Origin: Murimonas intestini
Lineage (GTDB): Bacteria > Bacillota > Clostridia > Lachnospirales > Lachnospiraceae
NCBI GenBank assembly: GCA_003148945.1
Contig: QGGY01000009.1
Span: 1-64,000, forward strand
Direction of reading: 5' to 3'
Length of the DNA: 64,000 nt
Shown one piece after another: positions 33,032-41,803 of this stretch. The notes below the pieces were generated by a model that did not search any database, was not told the DNA's origin, and saw only the letters and a program-made list of their open reading frames with translations. Numbering within the stretch: position 1 is the stretch's first letter; each line of letters opens with the position of its first letter. Both the position numbers and the translations under genes were made by a program.

Positions 33032-33772
33032 ATGGAAAAATTAAGAGTAACCCATGTGGCCAAGGCCTTTGAGGACAAGCAGGTTTTAAAGGATGTGAAT
33101 ATCACATTAAGAGAAAAGGAAATAGTAAGCCTTTTGGGCGTCAGCGGCGTTGGGAAGACAACACTGTTCCATATTATAGCGGGCCTTACCATGCCGGATG
33201 AAGGCCAGGTAGTCATGGAAGGGGAGGAGATCACAGGAAAGCCGGGCTATGTCAGCTATATGCTGCAAAAAGACCTGCTGCTGCCTTACAGGACAATAGT
33301 TGATAATGTGGCCCTCCCTCTTCTGGTAAAAGGCGTGAAAAAAAAGGAAGCCAGAGAGAAGGCCGGTGCGTATTTTGAAGAATTCGGGCTGGAAGGAACA
33401 CAGAAAAAATATCCGGCCCAGCTCTCAGGAGGCATGCGCCAGAGAGCTGCGCTGCTGCGCACTTACCTTTTTTCAAAAGGGGTCGCTCTCCTGGATGAAC
33501 CATTTTCCGCACTTGATACAATAACAAAAGGCTCCATGCACAGATGGTATCTGGATATCATGGAACAGATACAGCTCTCCACAATATTTATAACCCATGA
33601 CATAGATGAAGCCATCCTTCTCTCAGACAGAGTTTTCCTGATGGGCGGACAGCCTGGGACTATCACAAAGGAAATCATCATAAATGAACCAAAGCCCAGA
33701 CGGGAAGATTTTAATCTGACAGAAGAATTTTTGGAATATAAGCGGGAGATCATCAGGGAGCTGAAAGGTTAA
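33032..33772 (+). CDS. Thiamine-precursor ABC transporter ATPase (ThiZ-like)
   Basis: 246 residues, NitT/TauT-type ATP-binding subunit. Walker A is GVSGVGKTTLFH (about 37-48), the Q-loop QKDLLLPY, the signature LSGGMRQR, Walker B VALLDEPFSALD and the H-loop THDIDEA. It completes the transporter started by the ThiX-like and ThiY-like genes, 38 bases upstream. No terminator follows before the GH43 gene 26 bases later, so read-through is possible. Confidence 0.92.
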   Translation: MEKLRVTHVAKAFEDKQVLKDVNITLREKEIVSLLGVSGVGKTTLFHIIAGLTMPDEGQVVMEGEEITGKPGYVSYMLQKDLLLPYRTIVDNVALPLLVKGVKKKEAREKAGAYFEEFGLEGTQKKYPAQLSGGMRQRAALLRTYLFSKGVALLDEPFSALDTITKGSMHRWYLDIMEQIQLSTIFITHDIDEAILLSDRVFLMGGQPGTITKEIIINEPKPRREDFNLTEEFLEYKREIIRELKG

Positions 33773-33798
33773 AACAGTGGATAGGAGAGGAAGCAATT

Positions 33799-35370
33799 AT
33801 GTTTGAGTATGCTGAAGAAACGGGCAGGTGGTTTCCTGACCTGGGAAATGGCATGTATAAAAATCCGGTTATTTTCGCGGATTATTCAGATCCGGACGTT
33901 GTCCGTTATAAGGGAGTCTATTATTTGATCGCATCAAGCTTTAATCTGACTCCTGTGATTCCTGTGCTCAGGTCGTTTGATTTGATCAATTGGAGGATAT
34001 GCAGCTACATATCAGAAAATCTTCCTCTGGATGGATATGATGTGCCGCAGCACAGCAGGGGAATCTGGGCCCCGAGTCTGCTGGAGCATGACGGACGTCT
34101 TTATATGTATGTGTTTACGCCGGATGAAGGGCTGTTTGTCAGTACTTCTGAGGCGCCTGAGAGTACATGGAGCCCTTTAAAGAAAATCTGCAGTTCCAGA
34201 GGTTGGATTGACTGTACCGTATTCTGGGATGACGATGGTGCCTGTTATCTTGTACACGGATATGCCGCCAGCAGGGCCGGGTTTAACAGTGTGCTGACTC
34301 TCCGGAGAATGAGTGAGGACGGAATGTCACTGAAGGATGAGGAGAAGACGGACATTTTTGATGCCAGAGGGCGCCATGATACGTTGGAAGGCCCTAAGCT
34401 GTTTAAAAGGAACGGATGGTATTATATCATCGCTCCGGCAGGCGGGATTGAACATGGCTATCAGGTTATGCTGCGGTCAAAATGTATAGAAGGGCCATAT
34501 GAGGACAGGATCATCCTGCATGAGCTGGAGGGCGGCACTATTAATGGACCGAGACAGGGAAATATAGTGGCTGATGACTCGGGGAGGGAATGGTTCCTGC
34601 ACTTCCGTGATATGGGATCGTATGGCCGGGTCATCTGTCTGGAGCCTGTGAAATGGCTGGAAGATGGCTGGGCTGTGTTTGGAGAGGATGTAAATGGAGA
34701 TGGTATCGGCGAGCCGGTGCAGACATTTACAAAACCATATGTCAGTGGAAATTACCCTGCGGAGATACCCCAGACAGATGATGATTTTACAGGAGAAGGG
34801 CCGGGGCTTATCTGGCAGTGGAATGCAAACCACAAAAAAGACTGGTATGATACCAGCCAGAATCCAGGACATCTGCGTCTGCGCGCTCTCTTGCCGGAGA
34901 CGAGCGGCTGCCTTTTTGATCAGAGGAACCTTCTGGCATGTAAATTTCCGGGCCCTAATTTTACAGCGGAGGTGACTGTGGGCCTTGTGCATGATGGAGT
35001 GAGGGCCGGGCTGATGGCAGTGGGGAATCAATACGGCTTTCTGGAACTGTCAGGAGGACCAAAAGAGTGCAGGATCATCTGGGGAAGAGGAGTTGTGCTA
35101 AAGGAAGAGCAGTGGGAAAAGGCGGTAGTAAAAATACCGGCCGGCGGACGTCATCAGATACGTCTGCGCCTGGCCGTCAGATTTAACGCAGTCTGCAGTT
35201 TTTATTATGAAGGAGAAGACGGAAAGTTTTATGCCATCGGTGAGGAATACCAGACAGGCAGAGATACCTGGATGGGGGCAAAGATAGGCCTATATTCTAT
35301 AAAAAACGGTGTACCGGAAAGTGATGGGGCTGAGAGGTATGCGGAATTTTCCGGATTCCGGGTATTCTAA
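33799..35370 (+). CDS. GH43 glycoside hydrolase
   Basis: 523 residues, five-bladed propeller enzyme acting on beta-xylosides or alpha-L-arabinosides. The three acidic catalytic residues are visible: D31/D33 in DYSDPDVV (base), D138 in WIDCTVFW (pKa modulator) and E197 in LEGPKLFK (acid). The C-terminal 200 residues form a second beta-sandwich domain typical of the GH43_12-like subgroup. No signal peptide, so cytoplasmic. ATG 33799 follows AGGAGAGGAAG. It lies 26 bases after the thiamine-type ATPase gene, to which it is unrelated by function, and ends 41 bases before the convergent Fic gene. Confidence 0.88.
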   Translation: MFEYAEETGRWFPDLGNGMYKNPVIFADYSDPDVVRYKGVYYLIASSFNLTPVIPVLRSFDLINWRICSYISENLPLDGYDVPQHSRGIWAPSLLEHDGRLYMYVFTPDEGLFVSTSEAPESTWSPLKKICSSRGWIDCTVFWDDDGACYLVHGYAASRAGFNSVLTLRRMSEDGMSLKDEEKTDIFDARGRHDTLEGPKLFKRNGWYYIIAPAGGIEHGYQVMLRSKCIEGPYEDRIILHELEGGTINGPRQGNIVADDSGREWFLHFRDMGSYGRVICLEPVKWLEDGWAVFGEDVNGDGIGEPVQTFTKPYVSGNYPAEIPQTDDDFTGEGPGLIWQWNANHKKDWYDTSQNPGHLRLRALLPETSGCLFDQRNLLACKFPGPNFTAEVTVGLVHDGVRAGLMAVGNQYGFLELSGGPKECRIIWGRGVVLKEEQWEKAVVKIPAGGRHQIRLRLAVRFNAVCSFYYEGEDGKFYAIGEEYQTGRDTWMGAKIGLYSIKNGVPESDGAERYAEFSGFRVF

Positions 35371-35411
35371 AAATACTTGTAAGTATAGGCGGTCCGTCCC
35401 GCAGTTCCCTT

Positions 35412-36341
35412 TCATGATTTTAATTTTACAATCTCTAAATACTGGTCAAGGCGTTGACTTACATATTCTGCGACAAGTAAAACCATATCATTGGCTTTGC
35501 CGTCACGATAAAATGTGTCAAAAGCCTCATAATACCGTCTGCGGTCTGCAAACTTAACATTGATTGCAGGGTATCCGCTGCGGATAAGTTCAAGATTTAA
35601 GAGCAGACGTCCTGTTCTGCCGTTACCATCGATAAAAGGGTGGATTCCTTCAAATTCAAGATGAAAACGGGCAATGCGTTCAGTGGGGTGCATTGTCTTT
35701 TTTCGTTCTTCATTTTCGGAAAGCAATTCCGCCAGCTTTGGTTCAATGAGATACGGCTGTGCAGGTTCGGTATATGCGCCTGCAATAGTAACAGGAATAC
35801 GCCGGTAAATGCCTTTATCTTCAGGTCTGTTAATTAGCACAAGCGAATGAATAGCCTTAATTTCCGTATCACGCAAACGCACCTTGTTCTGTGCAATCTC
35901 CACGATATAAAGGAATGCGTCACGATGACCGACAGCCTCAAGGTGGTCTTTTAAAGGTTTGCGGTCAATCGTCATTCCCTCAAGCACCATAGCGGTTTCT
36001 CTGAGCGTTAGTGTGTTGCCTTCGATAGCGTTTGAGTTATAAGTGAAATCTATCATAAATTCATCACGCAAACGCTGTGTTTCTCCTGCGGTAAGCGGCC
36101 GCATACTATCGAGTTTTACTTTTTTACTATCTATTGCTGTCAGTATATCAGCAAATTCGCCACGCTTTCTTTTGTTAGGCAATTTGCGTTTATCTAATGG
36201 CTTGTCGGTACCTGCGGGAATCATATACAATTTACCCTTACGGATAACACCGTCAATTTCTCCATTGGCGCAAAGCAGGCGAACACGCCGGGTAGAAATA
36301 CCCCATTTTTCCGCAGCTTGTGTAACTGTTAAATATTCCAT
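35412..36341 (-). CDS. Fic-domain protein with N-terminal helix-turn-helix
   Basis: About 309 residues. The N-terminus (about 1-45) is a MerR/excisionase-like helix-turn-helix, VTQAAEKWGISTRRVRLLC with a following IRKGKLYMIP hairpin. The Fic domain has the AMPylation motif HPFIDGNGRTGR at about 225-236 and, before it, SNAIEGN, the autoinhibitory helix pattern (class II). Fic enzymes transfer AMP to target proteins, and a self-regulating DNA-binding arrangement is likely. ATG 36341 has AGGAGG spaced correctly; the longer frame to 36404 has no signal. It is flanked by a convergent GH43 gene and a repeat-rich gap, and is likely an inserted accessory gene. No toxin-antitoxin partner is seen next to it. 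Confidence 0.88.
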   Translation of the reverse strand: MEYLTVTQAAEKWGISTRRVRLLCANGEIDGVIRKGKLYMIPAGTDKPLDKRKLPNKRKRGEFADILTAIDSKKVKLDSMRPLTAGETQRLRDEFMIDFTYNSNAIEGNTLTLRETAMVLEGMTIDRKPLKDHLEAVGHRDAFLYIVEIAQNKVRLRDTEIKAIHSLVLINRPEDKGIYRRIPVTIAGAYTEPAQPYLIEPKLAELLSENEERKKTMHPTERIARFHLEFEGIHPFIDGNGRTGRLLLNLELIRSGYPAINVKFADRRRYYEAFDTFYRDGKANDMVLLVAEYVSQRLDQYLEIVKLKS

Positions 36342-36381
36342 CTTTTTACCTCCTGTTATGAGGACATCAAAATACAAAGAT

Positions 36382-36417
36382 AGTATATCACATAATCGGA
36401 ACAATTACATTGTAATT
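36382..36417 (-). promoter_or_regulatory. Fic gene promoter region with inverted repeat
   Basis: On the minus strand TATACT (36387 to 36382) is a good -10. Upstream, AATTACA (36403-36409) and TGTAATT (36411-36417) form an inverted repeat with a one-base centre, overlapping the -35 position. The Fic protein's own helix-turn-helix could bind it. Confidence 0.45.
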
Positions 36418-36477
36418 TAAAAATTTCTTACAACAAAATTCCGATATTGAGACGATCTTAAGACTATGATAAAGAAC

Positions 36478-36521
36478 GTTACTGTTCACACGTCACCATC
36501 CCGCGAGGTGTGAACAGTAAC
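36478..36521. repeat. Palindromic repeat GTTACTGTTCACAC, copy 3
   Basis: Exact 14-bp arms (36478-36491 and 36508-36521) with a 16-base loop. The sequence differs from copy 1 by one base in the first 12. It lies in the 376-base gap (36342-36717) between the Fic gene and rsmH, which otherwise holds two promoters and no gene. Confidence 0.7.
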
Positions 36522-36570
36522 TAAGAACATCTGTACAATGATCAGGATATGAGAAAATAGGCATCTCTGC

Positions 36571-36599
36571 TTGCAGTATAAGGCTGCTTCTATTATAAT
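36571..36599 (+). promoter_or_regulatory. Promoter of the rsmH paralogue
   Basis: TTGCAG (36571-36576), 17-base spacer, TATAAT (36594-36599), 119 bases before the gene. Confidence 0.65.
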
Positions 36600-36717
36600 A
36601 TTTTGTAACGGTTCAGTTTTGGCCTGAAATAAACAGCCCAGTACTGGCTAAAAGGTGTTTGTTTGAAAGACACTTCCCATAAAAACTACTCGTTCTGAGG
36701 TAAAAGTGAGGTAATAA

Positions 36718-37767
36718 ATGGATAATCAAGAACAGCAGCATAAACGGCGCGTCAGATACAAGGGGACGCATCCAAAGAATTATAAAGAAAAATACAAGGA
36801 GCATCAGCCGGAAAAATACGCTGATACGGTAGCGCGAGTCATACAAAAAGGCAGTACGCCAGCCGGGATGCATATATCAATCTGCGTGAAAGAGATCCTG
36901 GAATTTCTTCAGATAAAGCCGGGCCAGACAGGTCTGGATGCCACATTGGGATATGGGGGCCATACACAGCAGATGCTGGGGTGCCTGGAACAGAAGGGGC
37001 ATATATACGCTCTCGATGTAGACCCCATAGAGTCTGCCAGGACAAAGGAAAGGCTTGAGCGTCTGGGATACGGTCCGGATATCCTTACTATTAAGCAGAT
37101 GAATTTTGCAGATATAGATAAGGTGGCTGCAGAGGGCGGGCCTTTTGATTTCATTTTGGCAGATCTGGGTGTTTCCTCCATGCAGATAGATAACCCGGAC
37201 AGGGGATTTTCTTATAAAACAGAGGGGCCATTGGATCTTCGGATGAATCCGGAAAAGGGGATTACAGCGGCGCAGCGTCTGAAAACCATAAGCCAGGAAG
37301 AGCTGCAGGGAATGCTGATGGAGAATGCAGATGAGCCGTATGCAGATAAGATAGCGAAGGCAGTGGTCAGCGAAATTAAAAAAGGAAGGGATATTGCCAC
37401 CACCCAAAGGCTGAGAGAGGTGATAGAAGACTCTCTCAAGTTTATTCCGGCAGACATAAGAAAAGAGACGGTCAAAAAGTCATGTCAGAGAACATTCCAG
37501 GCTCTCAGGATTGATATTAACAGTGAATTTGATGTATTGTATGAATTTCTGGAAAAGCTGCCGGATGCCCTGGCAAAAGGCGGCCGTGTGGCGATCCTGA
37601 CATTTCATTCAGGGGAGGACCGGCTTGTTAAAAAATCCTTTAAATATTTTCAGAATGAAGGAATATACAGCGAGATAGCAACAGATGTGATCAGGCCCTC
37701 CGCAGAAGAGTGCAGCATGAACAGCAGGGCGCGGTCTACAAAGATGAGGTGGGCCATAAAGGCTTAA
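36718..37767 (+). CDS. RsmH-family 16S rRNA methyltransferase (MraW-like)
   Basis: 349 residues, S-adenosylmethionine-dependent methyltransferase of the family that makes N4-methylcytidine at 16S position 1402. The SAM motif is LDATLGYGGHTQQML at about 75-89, followed by DLGVSSMQIDNPDRGFSY and the C-terminal TFHSGEDRLVKKSF. An extension of about 40 basic residues (KRRVRYKG, KEKYKEHQPEKYAD) precedes the normal RsmH start. The gene is alone, not in a division/cell-wall cluster with mraZ or ftsI, so it may be a second copy with altered target. ATG 36718 follows a weak AGTGAGG. Confidence 0.82.
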   Translation: MDNQEQQHKRRVRYKGTHPKNYKEKYKEHQPEKYADTVARVIQKGSTPAGMHISICVKEILEFLQIKPGQTGLDATLGYGGHTQQMLGCLEQKGHIYALDVDPIESARTKERLERLGYGPDILTIKQMNFADIDKVAAEGGPFDFILADLGVSSMQIDNPDRGFSYKTEGPLDLRMNPEKGITAAQRLKTISQEELQGMLMENADEPYADKIAKAVVSEIKKGRDIATTQRLREVIEDSLKFIPADIRKETVKKSCQRTFQALRIDINSEFDVLYEFLEKLPDALAKGGRVAILTFHSGEDRLVKKSFKYFQNEGIYSEIATDVIRPSAEECSMNSRARSTKMRWAIKA

Positions 37768-37787
37768 TGAACTGTGATAAAAAGCAC

Positions 37788-37848
37788 GGCAGTCTGAACA
37801 GGCCTCTGTCTATATGACAGAGAATGGTTCAGACTGCCATATTTTTTT
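37788..37848 (+). terminator. Rho-independent terminator after rsmH
   Basis: Arms GGCAGTCTGAAC (37788-37799) and GTTCAGACTGCC (37827-37838) with an inner CTCTGTC/GACAGAG hairpin, followed by ATATTTTTTT. Confidence 0.9.
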
Positions 37849-37855
37849 GCGCAGG

Positions 37856-37879
37856 AAAGTTTCCGGAGCTGGAAACTTT
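37856..37879. promoter_or_regulatory. Inverted repeat operator before ABC exporter
   Basis: AAAGTTTCC (37856-37864) and GGAAACTTT (37871-37879) with a six-base centre, ending 34 bases before the -10. This is where a Bce-type response regulator binds to activate its transporter promoter. The regulator at 41123 is the natural candidate. Confidence 0.55.
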
Positions 37880-37910
37880 GTTCCATTTAAGGATTTTTTC
37901 ATAATTGAGC

Positions 37911-37919
37911 TGTTATAAT
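37911..37919 (+). promoter_or_regulatory. Extended -10 promoter of the ABC exporter operon
   Basis: TGTTATAAT has the TGn extension and a perfect TATAAT, 36 bases before the permease. No -35 hexamer is seen, fitting an activator-dependent promoter. Confidence 0.55.
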
Positions 37920-37954
37920 CCCGGTATAAAATATGGAAGGGTAAGGATAATGAT

Positions 37955-40336
37955 ATGTTACAGCGGATATTGAAAAAAGATATGAAACGGAGAAAGAGCG
38001 TTAATATTATATTATTTATATTTATCACTCTGGCATCCGTATTCTTGTCCAGCAGCGTCAATAATATCCTGGTTGTTAGTTCTGCAGTGGATTACTATAT
38101 GGACCGTGCAGCGGTTCCTGAAGTGAGCTTGTTTACCGCGGGCACAGATGAGGAGCAGGAAATAAATGACTGGATTGAAAATGAAGGGCCGCTTGTGCGG
38201 TCATATGAGAGCGGGATACTTGTCATTCTGGCAGAAAAAAGCATCACACTGGAGCGTGGCGGTATAGAAACCAGCTTTAATTCCAATGGTGCAAGTATAT
38301 ATCTGGGCACGTCAGATGCAGATCACTGCAAGGTGTTTGATGAGAACGGCAAAAGTTTCTCCCTTAATAAGGGTGAGATCGCAATGACCTCCGGGGTCAT
38401 GGAAAGAAATGGTTTAGAGCCCGGTGATAAGATCCGCATCGCTGAGGGCAGTGTGGATAAAGAATTTACAGTCGGGCTTTCCACAAAGGATGCAGGCTTT
38501 GGAAATGATATGGCAGGAATGACGAGGCTGATTGTAAGTGAATCAGATTTCTCGATGTATAAATTAAACCCGGAGGCTGACTTGCTGGGGATGTATTATG
38601 TGGATACAGACGGGGCGGCAGATTTTGTCAGAGAACTGAATGATCAGGGATTTTTATCTGTAATGAACTCGGTGACCCGTTCCACTTATGCTATGGCATA
38701 TTCCTTTGATATGGTCATGGCATCGCTGCTGATCCTGATAGGAATCTGCCTGATACTGATCGCAATGCTTGTACTCAGGTTCACTCTTGTCTTTACCATT
38801 GAGGAGGACTACAGGGAAATTGGCATTATGAAGGCTGTGGGAATGAAGGGTTTTGCAATTAAGAAGCTATACCTTATTAAATATCTTGTTCTTGTAGCCT
38901 CAGGCTCCATAATAGGGCTGGCAGCCAGTGTGCCGGCCAGCAGCATGATGGTAAAAGGGGTCAGTAAAAATATGATCATGGAAGATGCAGGTGCGAATCT
39001 GTGGGTAAATATTATCTGTACGCTGCTTATCATACTCCTGGTGATGCTGTTTTGTTACTGCTGCACAAACAGGCTGAATAAAGTCTCAGCGATAGCGGCT
39101 ATACGGGGCGGTCAGACCGGAGAGCGGTATTCAGGAAGAGGAGGAATACGTCTGCACCGCCGAAGCAGGATGCCAGTGGCTGTATTTCTTGGAATAAATG
39201 ATATGCTCAGTCATGTCAGAAGGTATCTTGTAATGATAATCACATTCGGAATCAGCTTTGTGCTCATCACGATCCCGCTCAACACTATCAATACCATGAA
39301 GAGCAGCGAGATGGCAAGCAAATTCTGTCTGGACCCGGACAGCGCAGTGTATGTCAAGGATATAGAAAAGCAGGGGGAAGGCTCCTTTAAGAGCAGTAAG
39401 GACCTTATAGAAGGGATGGAGCGTGTAAGGAGTGAGCTTAAGGATGCAGGGTATGATGCTGAACTGACGGGTATTCCCATTTATTTTCTTCAGTATGAAC
39501 AGGCCGGAAAGACTGGAAAAAGCAAGATCGCGACAGTGCAGGCTCTGGGCCCCAACACCGGTTTTATGACTTATCAGGAGGGCAGTGCACCTGTGCTGGA
39601 AAATGAGATTGCTTTTTCAAAGGATATCATGAAAGAGAATGGATGGGAAATTGGAGACAGCATAGAGGCAGCCATAAATGGAAAAGAAGAGAAATTTATT
39701 ATTACAGGTATATATTCTGACTACACACAGCTGGGACGCAGTGCAAGGATGAATCCTGTAATGGACTGCAGCAATGAGATAATGTTTGATTACTGGAGTA
39801 TTATAGTGGATATGGACACGGATAGTTCCCAGAGTGAGATGGCTGAAGAGTTAAATAAATTGTTCCCCGATTATGGCTGGTCAGATGCCCAGGAGGTGAT
39901 TGACAGAAATGTGGGAGGCATCCAGCAGTCTCTGCAGGAGATGATGATTCCCATGACTGCACTGCTCTGTGCCATAATCATGCTGATAACATTCCTGATG
40001 GAAAGGCTGTTTATTGTCAGGGAAAAAGGCGAGATTGCAATGATGAAGAGCATTGGCTACAGGAACGGATACATCCGTCTGTGGCAGATACTTCGGATGA
40101 TATGGGCGGCAGTCATATCTATGGCAGCGGCAGTTCCTCTTTCTCTTCTGGCAAATCATTTTGTACTCAGGCCTATCTTTGCCATTATGGGAGCAGAGCT
40201 GAAAATACAGGTAATTCCCTGGCAGGTATATGGTATATACCCTGGGATACTGATGGCAGGCATCATCATTGCAGCGGGGATAGGAACTATAAATGTGAAA
40301 AAAATAAATATACGGGAACTGAGCAACCTGGAGTAG
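37955..40336 (+). CDS. FtsX-type ABC transporter permease (BceB/MacB-like)
   Basis: 793 residues, large permease with an N-terminal helix (about 16-36), an extracellular domain (about 45-245), a bundle of helices (250-375) with an FtsX-type segment, then a second helix near 410, another large extracellular domain (440-650) and a final helix bundle (660-785). Two FtsX-type domains resemble MacB/BceB-type transporters that remove peptides or lipid-linked molecules rather than import. The first of a four-gene set: permease, ATPase, response regulator, sensor kinase. ATG 37955 has weak upstream AAGG. Substrate not visible. Confidence 0.87.
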   Translation: MLQRILKKDMKRRKSVNIILFIFITLASVFLSSSVNNILVVSSAVDYYMDRAAVPEVSLFTAGTDEEQEINDWIENEGPLVRSYESGILVILAEKSITLERGGIETSFNSNGASIYLGTSDADHCKVFDENGKSFSLNKGEIAMTSGVMERNGLEPGDKIRIAEGSVDKEFTVGLSTKDAGFGNDMAGMTRLIVSESDFSMYKLNPEADLLGMYYVDTDGAADFVRELNDQGFLSVMNSVTRSTYAMAYSFDMVMASLLILIGICLILIAMLVLRFTLVFTIEEDYREIGIMKAVGMKGFAIKKLYLIKYLVLVASGSIIGLAASVPASSMMVKGVSKNMIMEDAGANLWVNIICTLLIILLVMLFCYCCTNRLNKVSAIAAIRGGQTGERYSGRGGIRLHRRSRMPVAVFLGINDMLSHVRRYLVMIITFGISFVLITIPLNTINTMKSSEMASKFCLDPDSAVYVKDIEKQGEGSFKSSKDLIEGMERVRSELKDAGYDAELTGIPIYFLQYEQAGKTGKSKIATVQALGPNTGFMTYQEGSAPVLENEIAFSKDIMKENGWEIGDSIEAAINGKEEKFIITGIYSDYTQLGRSARMNPVMDCSNEIMFDYWSIIVDMDTDSSQSEMAEELNKLFPDYGWSDAQEVIDRNVGGIQQSLQEMMIPMTALLCAIIMLITFLMERLFIVREKGEIAMMKSIGYRNGYIRLWQILRMIWAAVISMAAAVPLSLLANHFVLRPIFAIMGAELKIQVIPWQVYGIYPGILMAGIIIAAGIGTINVKKINIRELSNLE

Positions 40337-40348
40337 GAGGATAATAAT

Positions 40349-41119
40349 ATGGAGGCTTTAAAAGTATCTAATTTATGCAAGACATATGTTGTAAACAAAC
40401 GGCAGAACAATGTACTGAGAAATATAAACCTGACAATAAATGAGGGAGAGATGGTGGGCGTTATGGGGCCATCCGGATCAGGAAAGACTACACTGCTTTA
40501 TACAGTCAGCGGTATGGATGGCGCTACGGCAGGAAAGGTTGATTTTTTGGGAAAGGACCTGACAGCTTTAAGCTCCAATGAGATGAGCGATCTGCGCCTG
40601 GAAGGTATGGGATTTGTCTTTCAGCAGATGTATATGCTGAAAAACCTTTCTGTTTATGATAATATAATATTGCCGGCTTACCAGTCTAAGGCAGGAAAGA
40701 GCAGAGCCGGACGGAAAATGATAAATGACAGGGCGGGATTGCTGATGCAGAAGCTGGGTATCAGTGAAATTGCGGATAATGATGTGAATGAGGTATCCGG
40801 CGGACAGCTGCAGAGAGCCTGTATCTGCCGCAGCATGATCAACAGCCCGAAGATCATCTTTGCGGATGAGCCTACGGGCGCCCTGAATAAGCAGAATTCC
40901 ATAGAAGTTATGGAAGAATTGAACAGAATCAATGGGGAGGGAACAAGTATACTGCTGGTGACTCATGATATGAAGGTGGCGTCAAAGTGTGAGAGGGTCC
41001 TCTATATAGAGGACGGCGATATACGGGAAGACATCTCTCTGGGCAAGCGGGCAGGAGCCGGTGAGGACAGGGAGAGAGAAAGAAAGCTGAATGACTGGCT
41101 GATCAAATTAGGATGGTAA
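40349..41119 (+). CDS. ABC exporter ATP-binding protein
   Basis: 256 residues, MacB/LolD/BceA-type ATPase. Walker A GPSGSGKTTLLY (about 38-49), Q-loop VFQQMYML, signature VSGGQLQR, Walker B IIFADEPTGALN and H-loop VTHDMKVA are all intact. It starts 12 bases after the permease and ends three bases before the response regulator. After the catalytic core there is a short charged tail (about 225-256). Confidence 0.93.
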   Translation: MEALKVSNLCKTYVVNKRQNNVLRNINLTINEGEMVGVMGPSGSGKTTLLYTVSGMDGATAGKVDFLGKDLTALSSNEMSDLRLEGMGFVFQQMYMLKNLSVYDNIILPAYQSKAGKSRAGRKMINDRAGLLMQKLGISEIADNDVNEVSGGQLQRACICRSMINSPKIIFADEPTGALNKQNSIEVMEELNRINGEGTSILLVTHDMKVASKCERVLYIEDGDIREDISLGKRAGAGEDRERERKLNDWLIKLGW

Positions 41120-41122
41120 GAG

Positions 41123-41803
41123 ATGACAGATGTTTTACTTGTGGAAGATAACAGGGAACTGGCAGGTCTGATAAAAGATTTCCTGGAGAGAGAAGGATAT
41201 TCAGTCCATCACATAATATCGGGAAGAGAAGCCGTAAAATTTCTGGAGGAAGAGACTGCGGGCATTCTTCTCCTGGATATCATGCTCCCTGAGATGGACG
41301 GGTTTGCAGTCTGCAGGGCTGTGCGTAAAAGGTGGAATATGCCTGTGCTCATTATGAGCGCCCGGTCAGGACGGGAAGATAAGCTGACAGGGTATGAGCT
41401 GGGAGCGGATGACTATATGGAAAAGCCCATAGACGCCCAGATACTGACGGCAAAGGTCAGAGCTCTTTTGCAGAGAGCTTACGGAGTGCAGAAGGAATCT
41501 CAGATCCTCTCATCGGGCGCTGTCACTGTCGACCAGGCATCCCGAAAAGTGTATCTGAAGGGCAGAGAGCTGGAACTGAATGTAAAAGAATACCAGCTTC
41601 TGCTGTTGTTTTTAAGAAATCCCGGAAAAACACTGAGAAAAGAGTATATTTTCGGAGAGATATGGGGAATGGACAGCTTCAGTGAAAACCAGACGCTGAC
41701 AGTCCACATCAAAATGCTGAGAGGCAAAATAGAAGAAAATCCCAGAGAACCGGAGCGGATCATTACAGTGTGGGGAGTGGGATACAGATATGAGGAAATA
41801 TAA
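41123..41803 (+). CDS. OmpR-family response regulator
   Basis: 226 residues. The receiver has the acidic pair E8/D9, phospho-acceptor Asp in LLLDIMLP (about 53), the Ser switch in MSARSG and the Lys in YMEKP. The C-terminal winged helix (about 130-225) ends with TVWGVGYRYE. It overlaps the sensor kinase by 14 bases. It likely activates the exporter promoter through the inverted repeat at 37856-37879, which is inferred. Confidence 0.93.
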   Translation: MTDVLLVEDNRELAGLIKDFLEREGYSVHHIISGREAVKFLEEETAGILLLDIMLPEMDGFAVCRAVRKRWNMPVLIMSARSGREDKLTGYELGADDYMEKPIDAQILTAKVRALLQRAYGVQKESQILSSGAVTVDQASRKVYLKGRELELNVKEYQLLLLFLRNPGKTLRKEYIFGEIWGMDSFSENQTLTVHIKMLRGKIEENPREPERIITVWGVGYRYEEI

